Shown: in pieces, positions 1 through 9,387 of the stretch
How positions within the stretch are numbered: the stretch's first letter is position 1
Layout: every line of letters begins with the position of its first letter
Source of the DNA: Brucella grignonensis
GTDB taxonomy: Bacteria > Pseudomonadota > Alphaproteobacteria > Rhizobiales > Rhizobiaceae
Assembly: GCF_002252505.1 (NCBI RefSeq)
Contig: NZ_NNRL01000163.1
Span: 253,981-317,980, forward strand
DNA length: 64,000 nucleotides
Direction: 5' to 3'
Translations under genes and position numbers: made by a program
The notes under the pieces: generated by a model
Seen by the model: only the letters and a program-made list of their open reading frames with translations
Told to the model about the DNA's origin: nothing
Database searches by the model: none

Positions 1-1155
1 GCGCAGTTCATCGACCCTGAAACCAATGTTCGCCTCAACAATATCAATGTTATGGGCGCCATGGAGGGTGAAACTATCACGCTTCGTCAGGTCAATGCAG
101 CCTTTGGCAGCGGCGGTGCGATTTCTGCGACCGGGACGATTTCGACCAATGCGGCGGCCAATTTTCCCGCCAATATCAATATCAAGCTGGATCGTGCGCG
201 CTATGCTGACGGCAAGCTGGTGGTGGCAACCGTCAATGGTGGCATTTCGATTGTCGGCCCGCTGATGCGCGATCCGCTGATTTCAGGCCGTATCGATGTG
301 GATCGTGCCGAGATTACGGTTCCGGAAAATCTGGGCGGCGGCGCGTCATACGTTCCTGTTCGCCATATCAATACGCCAAAGAATGTTCAGGCAACACTTG
401 ATCGTGCCAAGGTCGAAACGCGCCGCAGCAAGGTGCCGACACCAACCGCGCGTCCAACGGTTCCGCGTCTCGATGTTGTTGTGAGCGCGCCAAACCAGAT
501 CTTTGTGCGCGGTCGTGGCCTCGATACGGAATTGGGTGGGCGTGTGCGGCTTACCGGTCCAGTGACCGGCATCCAGCCGGTGGGTTCGTTCGACCTGATC
601 CGCGGTCGCATCGGCATCCTTGGCCAGCGCATTACCTTTGACGAAGGCCATGTAACACTGGTGGGTGATCTCAATCCGCAGCTCAACTTCGTTGCGCGCA
701 GCGAAGGCGGCGATATTACGGCGATTGTGACGGTTACCGGCACGGTTGATAATCTCAATATCGTCTTCTCGTCCTCGCCGGAACTGCCACAGGATGAAGT
801 GCTTGCGCATCTGATCTTCAAGCGTTCAATTGGTGAATTGTCGGCCTTCCAGATTGCACAGCTTGCAGCCGCTGCAGCCGAACTTGCCGGTGGTTCCAAC
901 AATTCGCTGATGGGCAAACTGCGTCAGGGAACGGGCCTTGATGATATTGATGTGGTGACCGACAGCAACGGCGAAACCGCTGTGCGTGCCGGTCGATATA
1001 TTCGCGATAATATCTATCTCGGCGTAGAAGCTGGCTCCGGTGGCTCGACCAAGGGCACAGTCAATCTCGACATTTCCCGAAACCTCAAGGTGAAGGGTGC
1101 TCTGGGATCGGAAGGCGATTCCAGTGGCGGTATTTTCTACGAAAAAGACTATTGA
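1..1155 (+). CDS. tamB: TamB-family translocation/assembly module protein, C-terminal part (5' end outside window)
   Basis: The reading frame is open from the first base and ends at TGA 1153-1155, so only the last 384 residues are seen. The repetitive beta-strand-rich sequence (runs such as ISGRIDVDRAEITVPE and GRVRLTGPVTGIQPVGSFDL) and the C-terminal block ending in SGGIFYEKDY match the DUF490/TamB C-terminal domain. In this family the protein is anchored in the inner membrane, spans the periplasm and works with the Omp85 protein TamA in outer-membrane protein insertion or lipid transport. The partner tamA is usually just upstream, outside this window. A Rho-independent terminator follows 25 bases after the stop, so this gene ends its transcription unit. 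Confidence 0.9.
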   Translation, partial: AQFIDPETNVRLNNINVMGAMEGETITLRQVNAAFGSGGAISATGTISTNAAANFPANINIKLDRARYADGKLVVATVNGGISIVGPLMRDPLISGRIDVDRAEITVPENLGGGASYVPVRHINTPKNVQATLDRAKVETRRSKVPTPTARPTVPRLDVVVSAPNQIFVRGRGLDTELGGRVRLTGPVTGIQPVGSFDLIRGRIGILGQRITFDEGHVTLVGDLNPQLNFVARSEGGDITAIVTVTGTVDNLNIVFSSSPELPQDEVLAHLIFKRSIGELSAFQIAQLAAAAAELAGGSNNSLMGKLRQGTGLDDIDVVTDSNGETAVRAGRYIRDNIYLGVEAGSGGSTKGTVNLDISRNLKVKGALGSEGDSSGGIFYEKDY

Positions 1156-1180
1156 ACGATCAGCAAAGCCTGATCAAAAA

Positions 1181-1210
1181 GGCCGGGTCGATACCCGGCC
1201 TTTATTTTAT
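1181..1210 (+). terminator. Rho-independent terminator after tamB
   Basis: GGCCGGGT-CGAT-ACCCGGCC is a perfect 8-bp stem with a 4-base loop, preceded by A5 and followed by TTTATTTTAT. It lies 25 bases after the tamB stop codon. Confidence 0.85.
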
Positions 1211-1337
1211 CGATGTCTCAGTAACCATTTTTCTTAACGTTTGCGCGAGTGATTTAACGCTTCTTCAACCATAAGGACGCAAATTGTCGAGATGATAAAA
1301 GGGCATTTTGCCGATTGTTTCGAGTTGGACGATTTGT

Positions 1338-2063
1338 ATGTCTAAGTTGAGTGAGAAATTAAGCCGCCGTCATTTTCTGCTGGGCACCGGCGCTGCCATG
1401 CTTGGCGGTGTCGCAGGCTGTTCGCAAACCATGGACATGTCTGCCTTTCAGATGAACATTGATCCGATGTCGACGGGCGGCATTACGCCGATACGTCCGC
1501 AAATCAGCGTTGACAAGAACATCACGACGCCGGATGTCATGTATGCTTCGGTGCAGGAAGGGCCCTATGCTCTCCCGGCTATTCCATATCAGAAAGTGCC
1601 GAAAGAGTTTCGTCGCCAGATCGTGCCGGATCCAACAGGCGAAGCGCCGGGAACGATTGTGGTCAGCACGAAAGATCACTTCCTGTACTACGTCCTTCCG
1701 GGCGGTGAAGCGCTGCGCTATGGCGTCGGCATCGGCAAGGCGGGCTTTGAATGGCAGGGCCGTGCCAATGTCCAGTATAAGAAGCAATGGCCGCGCTGGA
1801 CTCCTCCGCCGGAAATGATCCAGCGCAGGCCAGATTTGGAAAAATACCGCAATGGTCAGGAGCCGGGTCCGCAAAACCCGCTTGGTGCGCGTGCGCTTTA
1901 TATCTTCCAGAATGGCCGCGACACGGGCTACCGCATCCATGGGTCGCCTGAATGGTGGTCGATCGGTCAGTCGATGTCGTCTGGCTGTATTCGCCTGATG
2001 AATCAGGACATCATCGATCTCTATAATCGTGTTCAGGGAAAGGCACCGATCATCGTTGGATGA
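1338..2063 (+). CDS. L,D-transpeptidase (YkuD domain) with Tat/lipoprotein-type signal
   Basis: Predicted to cross-link peptidoglycan (3-3 links) or attach outer-membrane proteins to it, acting in the periplasm. The N-terminus has a twin-arginine motif (SRRHFLLGTG) followed by a hydrophobic stretch and GVAGC, a plausible lipobox, so the product may be a Tat-exported lipoprotein. The YkuD domain fills the C-terminal half. Its active-site signature is HGSPEWWSIG followed by SSGCIRL, with the catalytic Cys and the conserved His. About 241 residues. The frame can be extended to a TTG at 1308, but the ATG at 1338 puts the Tat signal at the very N-terminus and is preferred. It is monocistronic and follows the tamB terminator. 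Brucellaceae carry several such paralogues, so the exact substrate cannot be assigned. Confidence 0.88.
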   Translation: MSKLSEKLSRRHFLLGTGAAMLGGVAGCSQTMDMSAFQMNIDPMSTGGITPIRPQISVDKNITTPDVMYASVQEGPYALPAIPYQKVPKEFRRQIVPDPTGEAPGTIVVSTKDHFLYYVLPGGEALRYGVGIGKAGFEWQGRANVQYKKQWPRWTPPPEMIQRRPDLEKYRNGQEPGPQNPLGARALYIFQNGRDTGYRIHGSPEWWSIGQSMSSGCIRLMNQDIIDLYNRVQGKAPIIVG

Positions 2064-2091
2064 TCGGTGTTTCATCTCGCTAAAGACTCAA

Positions 2092-2195
2092 AGCATTTCC
2101 AGCAAAAAGTGCGAAGCGGTTTTGCGTAGGATAATGCGAAAAAACAAATAGTTACAGCGGCTCCAACGATTCAGTCTGAACTGGAACCGCTGTAA
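2092..2195. repeat. Palindromic intergenic repeat, AGCATTTCC variant
   Basis: Starts AGCATTTCCAGCAAAAAGTG, continues with a GCGAAGCGGTTTTGCG block and an A-rich spacer, and ends in an imperfect hairpin (ACAGCGG... CCGCTGT). A near copy lies at 35875-35979. Directly abuts a second, related unit. Confidence 0.75.
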
Positions 2196-2289
2196 AGCGC
2201 ATCCCGAAAAGTGTGAAGCGGTTTTCGGATAAGATGTGCAAAGAGCAAATAATCAGAGCGCGCGCATTCAGAAAATGCGCGCGCTCTAA
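2196..2289. repeat. Palindromic intergenic repeat, AGCGCATCCCGAAAAGTG variant
   Basis: Starts AGCGCATCCCGAAAAGTGTG, then GAAGCGGTTTTCGG and an A-rich spacer. It ends in a perfect hairpin with 14-bp arms, AGAGCGCGCGCATT at 2255-2268 and AATGCGCGCGCTCT at 2274-2287. Reverse-oriented relatives lie at 34677-34776, 45983-46050 and 49900-50002. Confidence 0.8.
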
Positions 2290-2350
2290 AGTTTTCCGGG
2301 CTGACTGGAGGTCGTATTGCCCGGCTATTCGGATACTCCGTTCGCGACGA

Positions 2351-2566
2351 TTATTCGTAACGACCAATCTTGGCGGCCGTATCGGCAAAAGCGACGAGGC
2401 GCGAAAGCTCAATCTTCATGCTGTCGACCGAAGCATGGAGTGTTTGCGATTTGGGCACGGTCATATCCTGCGCCATCTGGGTGGATATTGCCGGCATGGC
2501 AAAGGCTGCTGTCGTCAGAGCAATGGCTGCAACAAAGCCGAGGCGTCGTTCGGTTCTGGCTTGCAT
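2351..2566 (-). CDS. Small secreted protein of unknown function
   Basis: 71 residues. The N-terminus (MQARTERRLGFVAAIALTTA, then AFAMPAIS) is a typical Sec signal peptide, probably cleaved after an Ala near residue 25-30, leaving a mature peptide of about 45 residues with no recognised domain. The ATG at 2566 is chosen because GAGGAG lies 7 bases upstream; the frame could be extended to a TTG at 2587 but that would include the ribosome binding site in the gene. Flanked by palindromic repeats downstream and by another unknown minus-strand gene upstream. Function unknown. Confidence 0.6.
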   Translation of the reverse strand: MQARTERRLGFVAAIALTTAAFAMPAISTQMAQDMTVPKSQTLHASVDSMKIELSRLVAFADTAAKIGRYE

Positions 2567-2632
2567 TTTGTTCTCCTCGCGCCGCAATTAGCGGCCTAAA
2601 TCAAAGTGGTTTCCTACGCAGCGTTCCTGAGA

Positions 2633-3142
2633 TCAGTGAAAGGTCGCGCGACGGGTTATGTTCAAAGCAATGTCGATGGCATGAATCGGTATTGGCAACA
2701 AAGTCTGTCCGAAATCGGCCAATGTGTCGGCAAAATTGCGGGCTGCATCTGCCACATCGTCGCAACGCCGTTTGCAGGCGATTGCCTCGAGGCAGGTTTC
2801 GAGCAGCAATCCATCCTGATTCTGGAGACCCGAAATCAGGCCCAGCGTGAGACATTCCTCACGGCACACGTGGTGCGAATCGAATGGAAATGCGCGCAGC
2901 TGACAGCTTGCACAATGGCGCAGTACACGAATAAACTGAGAAAGCTCGGCGATTGCACGCTTTGCTTCAGAGGCTCCGAGCACTTCCGAATAGAGGCCCC
3001 AGGTCATTTCCCAGGGAATGATTGATCCGGTTTCAAAACCGGCAGTCCAGCGGCGATAGCCTTCAAGCACCAGTTTTTCCGGCAGGCGATCATAGTAGCC
3101 CACGCTGTTGGCGCCGTTCAGCTCCGAAATGCGCATATTCAT
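2633..3142 (-). CDS. Hypothetical protein, cysteine-rich middle section
   Basis: 169 residues, not recognised. Cysteines cluster between about residues 75 and 125 in the patterns CASC, CREEC, ETC and CKRRC with two adjacent His (SHH), which could bind a metal but match no family I know. No signal peptide or membrane segment. The start at 3142 is preferred over the upstream ATG at 3154 because GGAGG lies 5 bases before it. The C-terminus is hydrophobic/amphipathic. It is co-directional with the small secreted gene 66 bases downstream; operon membership is uncertain. Codon use resembles the flanking genes. Confidence 0.55.
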   Translation of the reverse strand: MNMRISELNGANSVGYYDRLPEKLVLEGYRRWTAGFETGSIIPWEMTWGLYSEVLGASEAKRAIAELSQFIRVLRHCASCQLRAFPFDSHHVCREECLTLGLISGLQNQDGLLLETCLEAIACKRRCDDVADAARNFADTLADFGQTLLPIPIHAIDIALNITRRATFH

Positions 3143-3489
3143 GTTCGCCTCCATTCAGCGGGACGAACTGATGCACAACTTTGCTGTTTATGCTTCGCGA
3201 GACGTTCTGTTTCCCCTCGCGCATTGCAATATCCGGTCGGCAAAAGATGAAGTTGCCAAGGCAATCCATCCACACTTGCGGACCGGCACTCACTGAGACC
3301 GATCATAAGGTCCTCCAATCGAACGGGTTCAAGGCCCAGACATCAAAGGCTGCACAAAATAACTCTGGTGCATAAAAGCTGCTAATTGATCTGGAGTCAA
3401 TTACTCATCTTTTAGAAAAGTGAATTATTTCAACAGTGTAGAATTATTCTAGACTATTAAATTCATGTTTATAGCAATAAACGAAGAAC
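3143..3489. other. Intergenic region without a convincing gene
   Basis: Upstream of the 2633-3142 gene and downstream of the copper gene. The part from about 3370 to 3480 is clearly AT-rich and may hold the promoter of the minus-strand hypothetical gene. No conserved coding frame, RNA or repeat recognised. Confidence 0.5.
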
Positions 3490-3517
3490 GCAACCGCTAC
3501 AACTGGGTAGCGGTTGC
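3490..3517 (-). terminator. Hairpin terminator after the copper operon
   Basis: GCAACCGCTAC-AACTGG-GTAGCGGTTGC, a perfect 11-bp stem with a 6-base loop, 58 bases past the stop of the minus-strand copper gene. On the minus strand it is followed by GTTCTTCGTTT, a weak T-rich tail. Confidence 0.6.
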
Positions 3518-3575
3518 GGCAAACGGGCGCATAAAGCACGGAGAGAGGCGCGTTATCGCCCTTGTGCTCTTTAAA

Positions 3576-4562
3576 TCAATGTTTTGAATGATCGTCGGAC
3601 TTGCCGCTCTGTGGCGTCACAGGGAATTCGAGATCGACCTTGCCAGCCTTTTCGAATTCAAGCGTCGCGGAAACCTTGTCACCTTCCTTGTAAGGCTGGT
3701 CGGGCTGGATGAACATCAGATGATAGCCGCCTGATTTCAGTTCCACGGTTTCGCCTGCCGGAATATCCAATCCGCCGTCGAGCTTGCGCATCTTCATGAC
3801 CTGATTTTCCATGCTCATTTCATGGATTTCAACGCGCTTGACGCCGGTTGTGCTAACGCTGACCAGCTTGTCTGCATCCTTGCCGTCGTTCTTGATGGTG
3901 AGGAAACCACCTGCAACCTTTGCACCGGGAACCATAGCGCGGATCGATGGACCGCTGATGCTGAGATCGCCGATTTTGGTCGGGGCCATGGCATGGTCAC
4001 CATGTCCGCCGTGGCCCGCATGTTCATCGGTGCCTGACGCAGCCATCACGCGAAGCTGCGGTGCCGGATGTTCGAGATCGTGCGGGTTCTGGCCTTCTGC
4101 GGCAATTTCGATCCACGCGACAGAATCATCTGTGCCGCAGAACTGCGTGACCGGGAAGGAGAGGGTCGTGTCCTTGTCGAACTTGGCAAGCTGGCCGACC
4201 ACGACAAATTCATCATAGAAGTCGCTTGGCAGCTCGCCTTCGCTCCATGTGACCTGCTTCACACCGGAGGTTACGTCCTTGCCATGGACTTTGTAGCTCT
4301 GTGCGTAATCACCCTTGGCAGTTTCAATTTTCCAACCGGCTTTTGCCTGTGGCTGAGCTGAAACGAAACCTTCTGGCAGTTCAATTTTCACTGAGGTTGT
4401 GGCTTTGCCGTCGCAACCATGTGGAATGCGAACCACAGCCTTATAGCGGCTTCCTGCCGTGGCTTCGCTCTGATCAAGCGAGGAGTGTGCATTAGCCATG
4501 CCTGCGGAAGCGCAAAGGGCAAAAAGCGAAATGGCGGATGTCAAAAGACGAGCATTTTTCAT
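3576..4562 (-). CDS. YcnI-like (DUF1775) / PCu(A)C copper chaperone fusion
   Basis: Periplasmic copper-binding protein of 328 residues. Residues 1-25 form a Sec signal ending AMANA-type (GMANA), so the mature protein begins with His26 (HSSL); an N-terminal His is the copper ligand of YcnI-type proteins. Residues 26-173 are DUF1775. A His-rich linker follows (about 180-192, DEHAGHGGHGDHAM). The C-terminal part from about 198 is a PCu(A)C domain with its motif visible: H247, M249, M256, M258, H281 and M283 (IHEMSM, MKM, GYHLM). PCu(A)C proteins deliver Cu(I) to the CuA site of cytochrome c oxidase. Downstream partner of the DUF2946-like gene, 68 bases apart. The fusion of both domains in one chain is known in proteobacteria. 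Confidence 0.9.
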   Translation of the reverse strand: MKNARLLTSAISLFALCASAGMANAHSSLDQSEATAGSRYKAVVRIPHGCDGKATTSVKIELPEGFVSAQPQAKAGWKIETAKGDYAQSYKVHGKDVTSGVKQVTWSEGELPSDFYDEFVVVGQLAKFDKDTTLSFPVTQFCGTDDSVAWIEIAAEGQNPHDLEHPAPQLRVMAASGTDEHAGHGGHGDHAMAPTKIGDLSISGPSIRAMVPGAKVAGGFLTIKNDGKDADKLVSVSTTGVKRVEIHEMSMENQVMKMRKLDGGLDIPAGETVELKSGGYHLMFIQPDQPYKEGDKVSATLEFEKAGKVDLEFPVTPQSGKSDDHSKH

Positions 4563-4630
4563 TGTAAAAAACCTGAATAATCATGTGTCGGGACGCAGCT
4601 TTTCTAAGTGCGTGCAGGAAAAGATTGATT

Positions 4631-5032
4631 TCAGGCGAAAGGTGGCGCTTGCGGCGGCGCTTGAGGCGGATAGGTCTGCAGCCTCAGAATTGGTTCTGAC
4701 GGCGTGATAATATCAGCCGTTGCAATATTGATTGTGGCCCCTGTTGATGGTGCAGGTGTTGGGCAAAGGAATGCCGATGAAATGCGGCAGGCATCGCAAA
4801 TATTGTTGTTGTGCACATGCTGGTCGCCGTCATGGCTGTCATGATCAATCGCATGATCAGTGATGCAAAGCACCGGATAGCTGCCATCAGGCAAGACATA
4901 TTGTGCAAGCAGCAATCGTTCTGGAGAAGCGAGCGCGACCGGCTTGTGTCCGAAAGCGACAAGCATCAACGCCAATACGCTTAGAATGCGTATTGCCAAT
5001 GTTGCCTGTAACTGGACTGTGCGCCTATTCAA
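4631..5032 (-). CDS. DUF2946-like exported protein, copper-associated
   Basis: About 133 residues. An N-terminal hydrophobic segment (ATLAIRILSVLALMLVAFG) is a signal peptide or membrane anchor. The rest carries a conserved-looking LPDGSYPVLC, a His/Asp-rich stretch (DHAIDHDSHDGDQHVH), CDAC and a proline-rich tail (YPPQAPPQAP), the layout of DUF2946 proteins. The frame opens at a TTG at 5095, but a second TTG at 5032 has AAGGAG 8 bases upstream and puts the hydrophobic segment at the N-terminus, so I use that. It is the first gene of an operon with the YcnI/PCuAC fusion, which suggests a role in copper handling. Family assignment is from pattern memory only. Confidence 0.7.
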   Translation of the reverse strand: MNRRTVQLQATLAIRILSVLALMLVAFGHKPVALASPERLLLAQYVLPDGSYPVLCITDHAIDHDSHDGDQHVHNNNICDACRISSAFLCPTPAPSTGATINIATADIITPSEPILRLQTYPPQAPPQAPPFA

Positions 5033-5154
5033 TCCAAGTGCTCCTTCAGGATTGACCTTATCTATTCCAAGCCAACCGTCTTTGCCAAGCGTCAAATAGA
5101 AGCTGGTTTATGAGAAGGCGAGCAGCAATTTGATAAACCGCTCGCCCAAAAAAC

Positions 5155-5550
5155 TTATTGATAGCGTCCGCCACGCTGAATGACTTCGATCTTGTAGCCA
5201 TCCGGGTCTTCGACGAAAAAGAAACGCGCGACTAGCACGTCGCCATTCTTGAAATCCACCAGCTTGCCGACCTTAAAGCCCAGTTCACTGAAACGGGCAT
5301 GTTCCGCATCAAGATCATCGACCACGAAAGCCAGATGGCCATAGCCATCGCCGAGACTGTAAGGTTCGGTGCGCCCTTTGTTGATGGTCAACTCGACCTC
5401 AAAGTCAGCTTCCGCGTTGCGCAGATAGACAAGCGTAAAGCTCTCGAAATCGATACGCTCGGCGATCTTCAGACCAAAAGCCTGGTCGTAGAAGGAAACG
5501 GACTTTCCCTCATCAAGAACGCGTATCATCGTGTGGATGGCTTTAGCCAT
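5155..5550 (-). CDS. gloA: VOC-family protein, glyoxalase I (lactoylglutathione lyase) type
   Basis: 131 residues, the full length of bacterial glyoxalase I. The four metal ligands expected for GlxI are in place: H6 (AIHTMIRV), E53 (FEVELT), H72 (GYGHLAF) and E122 (KIEVIQ). The phrase FYDQAFGLK is typical of this family. The enzyme isomerises the methylglyoxal-glutathione hemithioacetal to S-lactoylglutathione in the cytosol. It is monocistronic and divergent from mrp. The symbol is used for the family; another VOC substrate is possible. Confidence 0.8.
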   Translation of the reverse strand: MAKAIHTMIRVLDEGKSVSFYDQAFGLKIAERIDFESFTLVYLRNAEADFEVELTINKGRTEPYSLGDGYGHLAFVVDDLDAEHARFSELGFKVGKLVDFKNGDVLVARFFFVEDPDGYKIEVIQRGGRYQ

Positions 5551-5634
5551 TATGTCACCTGTCTCTCAAAAACTCTTTGCTTGGTTCTATTGGCCTTTTG
5601 GCTAAAACTGGATTATCTCAAGACATGCAAAGCG

Positions 5635-5653
5635 GGCAAGCGTGAAGCTTGCC
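5635..5653 (+). promoter_or_regulatory. Hairpin just before the mrp ribosome binding site
   Basis: GGCAAGC-GTGAA-GCTTGCC, a perfect 7-bp stem. It ends 6 bases before GAGGTGGG, the presumed ribosome binding site of the Mrp gene at 5671. There is no T-tract, so it is more likely an mRNA leader structure than a terminator. Confidence 0.45.
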
Positions 5654-5670
5654 GCAGACGAGGTGGGATA

Positions 5671-6837
5671 ATGTCAGGCGTAACGCGTGAGCAGGTTCTG
5701 GAACGGCTGAAGGTCGTGACAGGGCCAGATTTCGAAAGCGATGTCGTGTCGCTCGGTCTGGTGTCGGATATTTTCATTGCCGACGGCAAGGTCTTCTTTT
5801 CCATCACGGTTCCAGCCGATCGCGCAAATGCGCTTGAGCCGATGCGATTGGCTGCGGAAAAAGCAGTCAAGGAAATTCCCGGCGTGTCCGGTGCGCTGGT
5901 CACACTGACTGCGGAAAAGAAGGGGGGGCGCACAAGCGATGATGCGCCACCTCCGCCCAAACCTCAGCCACGCCCGGCTCCAGCGTCAGAGCAGCATCGT
6001 CATCCGCCACAGCCGCGCCCGGCGGCCAAGCCCGGTATTCCAGGTGTCGGCGCGATCATAGCTGTTGCATCCGGTAAGGGGGGCGTGGGCAAGTCCACGA
6101 CTGCCGTCAATCTGGCACTCGGAATGGCTGCGAATGGTCTGAAGGTCGGTATTCTCGATGCCGATATTTATGGTCCGTCTATGCCGCGCCTGCTTGGTCT
6201 TTCCGGTCGTCCGGAAACTGTAGAAGGCCGCATTTTGAAACCAATGGAAAACTACGGCATCAAGGTGATGTCGATGGGCTTCATGGTGGATGAAGATACG
6301 CCGATGATCTGGCGCGGCCCGATGGTTATGTCGGCACTGACACAGATGTTGCGCGAAGTGGCATGGGGCAATCTTGACGTTCTGGTTGTTGATATGCCTC
6401 CCGGCACGGGTGATGCGCAGCTCACCATGGCGCAGCAGGTACCGCTGGCCGGTGCCGTCGTTGTTTCAACGCCGCAGGATCTGGCGCTGATCGATGCACG
6501 CAAGGGACTGGCCATGTTCCGCAAGGTTGATGTGCCGCTTTTGGGCATTGTCGAGAATATGAGCTATTTCATCGCGCCTGATACTGGCGCACGCTACGAT
6601 ATTTTCGGCCATGGCGGCGCACGTAAGGAAGCGGAACGTCTCAATGTGCCGTTCCTTGGCGAAGTACCGCTGCATATGGATGTGCGCGCGCATTCCGACA
6701 ACGGCACACCGATTACGGTCGTGGAGCCTAACAGCGAACATGCGAAAATCTATCGTGATATTGCCGCCAAGGTTTGGGAAAACATGAAGGCAGGCAAGGG
6801 GGCTGGAAAGCCAGCTCCGGCAATTGTGTTTGATTAA
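5671..6837 (+). CDS. mrp: Mrp/NBP35-family iron-sulfur carrier ATPase
   Basis: 388 residues. An N-terminal MIP18/DUF59 domain (about 1-90) is followed by a Pro-rich linker (residues about 95-120) and the Mrp ATPase domain with the deviant Walker A VASGKGGVGKST and the DIYGPSMPRLLG block. Family members bind and transfer Fe-S clusters in the cytosol. The ATG at 5671 has a strong GAGGTGGG upstream; the open frame reaches back to 5299 but this overlaps the divergent VOC gene and lacks homology. After ENMSYF, many homologues have CxxCG, here replaced by IAPDTGARYDIFG, so the C-terminal CxxC cluster-binding motif is absent. A bidirectional terminator follows. Confidence 0.92.
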   Translation: MSGVTREQVLERLKVVTGPDFESDVVSLGLVSDIFIADGKVFFSITVPADRANALEPMRLAAEKAVKEIPGVSGALVTLTAEKKGGRTSDDAPPPPKPQPRPAPASEQHRHPPQPRPAAKPGIPGVGAIIAVASGKGGVGKSTTAVNLALGMAANGLKVGILDADIYGPSMPRLLGLSGRPETVEGRILKPMENYGIKVMSMGFMVDEDTPMIWRGPMVMSALTQMLREVAWGNLDVLVVDMPPGTGDAQLTMAQQVPLAGAVVVSTPQDLALIDARKGLAMFRKVDVPLLGIVENMSYFIAPDTGARYDIFGHGGARKEAERLNVPFLGEVPLHMDVRAHSDNGTPITVVEPNSEHAKIYRDIAAKVWENMKAGKGAGKPAPAIVFD

Positions 6838-6846
6838 TCCCCAAAG

Positions 6847-6870
6847 AAAAGGGCCCGTGAGGGCCCTTTT
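6847..6870. terminator. Bidirectional terminator between mrp and pgm
   Basis: AAAAGGGCCC-GTGA-GGGCCCTTTT, a 10-bp perfect stem with A and T tracts on the two sides. It serves two convergent genes. Confidence 0.9.
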
Positions 6871-6872
6871 AA

Positions 6873-8630
<1,758 letters not shown>

Positions 8631-8656
8631 CTATTTTTCATTTCAGGTGCCCTCAT

Positions 8657-9292
8657 ATGAAGCCTTGCCCAGCAGAAAGCCTGCCTGAAGAGATCCTTTC
8701 GCAGCTTTCGAATATGGATGGTCGTTTGATCGTTGCGATTGCTGGACCTCCCGGTGCAGGCAAGTCAACCATCTCGGAATATCTGCGGGACGCGATCAAT
8801 AAAGGTGGTGCTGGGCCTGCCGTTGTCGTGCCTATGGATGGGTTTCATCTCGACAATGCGATCCTTGACGAGTGTGGGTTGCGCAGCCGCAAAGGCTCGC
8901 CGCCGACCTTTGATTGTGCGGGCTTTGCAGCGCTGCTGGAGCGTTTGAAAAATGCAACAGGGGATATTGTCATTCCTGCCTTTGATCGCACGCTGGATCT
9001 GGCGCGTGCTGGTGCTGCAATCGTACGTGCCGAGCATCGAATTCTGCTGGTTGAAGGCAATTACCTTCTGCTCGATCAGGAACCCTGGACAGGTCTTGCA
9101 TCATTCTTTGATATGACGATCTTTCTGGACGTGCCTTTTGCGGAGCTGGAGCGTCGTCTTATCCAGCGTTGGCTTGATCATGGACACACACAAGATGCCG
9201 CGCGTGAGCGCGCATTTTCCAACGATATTCCGAATGCCGAGCTTGTGGTTTCGACGTCACGAAATGCAAACTACGTTGTCATAACGGCATAA
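8657..9292 (+). CDS. P-loop kinase, uridine kinase/phosphoribulokinase-like (FrcK-type)
   Basis: 211 residues, cytosolic. Walker A GPPGAGKST near residue 30, then VVVPMDGFHLDNAIL and, later, ILLVEGNYLLL, the usual blocks of the nucleoside/sugar-kinase-like family that includes rhizobial FrcK. The C-terminus has the lid-type RLIQRWLDHGH. The likely reaction is ATP-dependent phosphorylation of a small metabolite, possibly a nucleoside, pantothenate-like or sugar substrate; it cannot be narrowed further. No transporter genes are next to it, unlike frcK. The ATG at 8657 is chosen; the frame extends upstream to 8552 without family similarity and would overlap the pgm promoter region. Confidence 0.8.
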   Translation: MKPCPAESLPEEILSQLSNMDGRLIVAIAGPPGAGKSTISEYLRDAINKGGAGPAVVVPMDGFHLDNAILDECGLRSRKGSPPTFDCAGFAALLERLKNATGDIVIPAFDRTLDLARAGAAIVRAEHRILLVEGNYLLLDQEPWTGLASFFDMTIFLDVPFAELERRLIQRWLDHGHTQDAARERAFSNDIPNAELVVSTSRNANYVVITA

Positions 9293-9387
9293 ACCATGAC
9301 GGAAAATTGCACGTCCAAGACTTGCAGCAGGTGATTCCTGTCTGCATGATGTGAACAGCAGTTATATTCTGACGGGATCAGCCTTTC

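Noticed and set aside
1308-1337. TTG start for the L,D-transpeptidase
   Set aside because: Would place the Tat signal ten residues inward; the ATG at 1338 is better.
3090-3293. 67-codon minus-strand frame upstream of the Cys-rich gene
   Set aside because: Overlaps the start of that gene in another frame; no ribosome binding site or similarity.
5299-5670. Upstream extension of the Mrp frame
   Set aside because: Would overlap the divergent VOC gene and exclude the strong ribosome binding site at 5660-5667.
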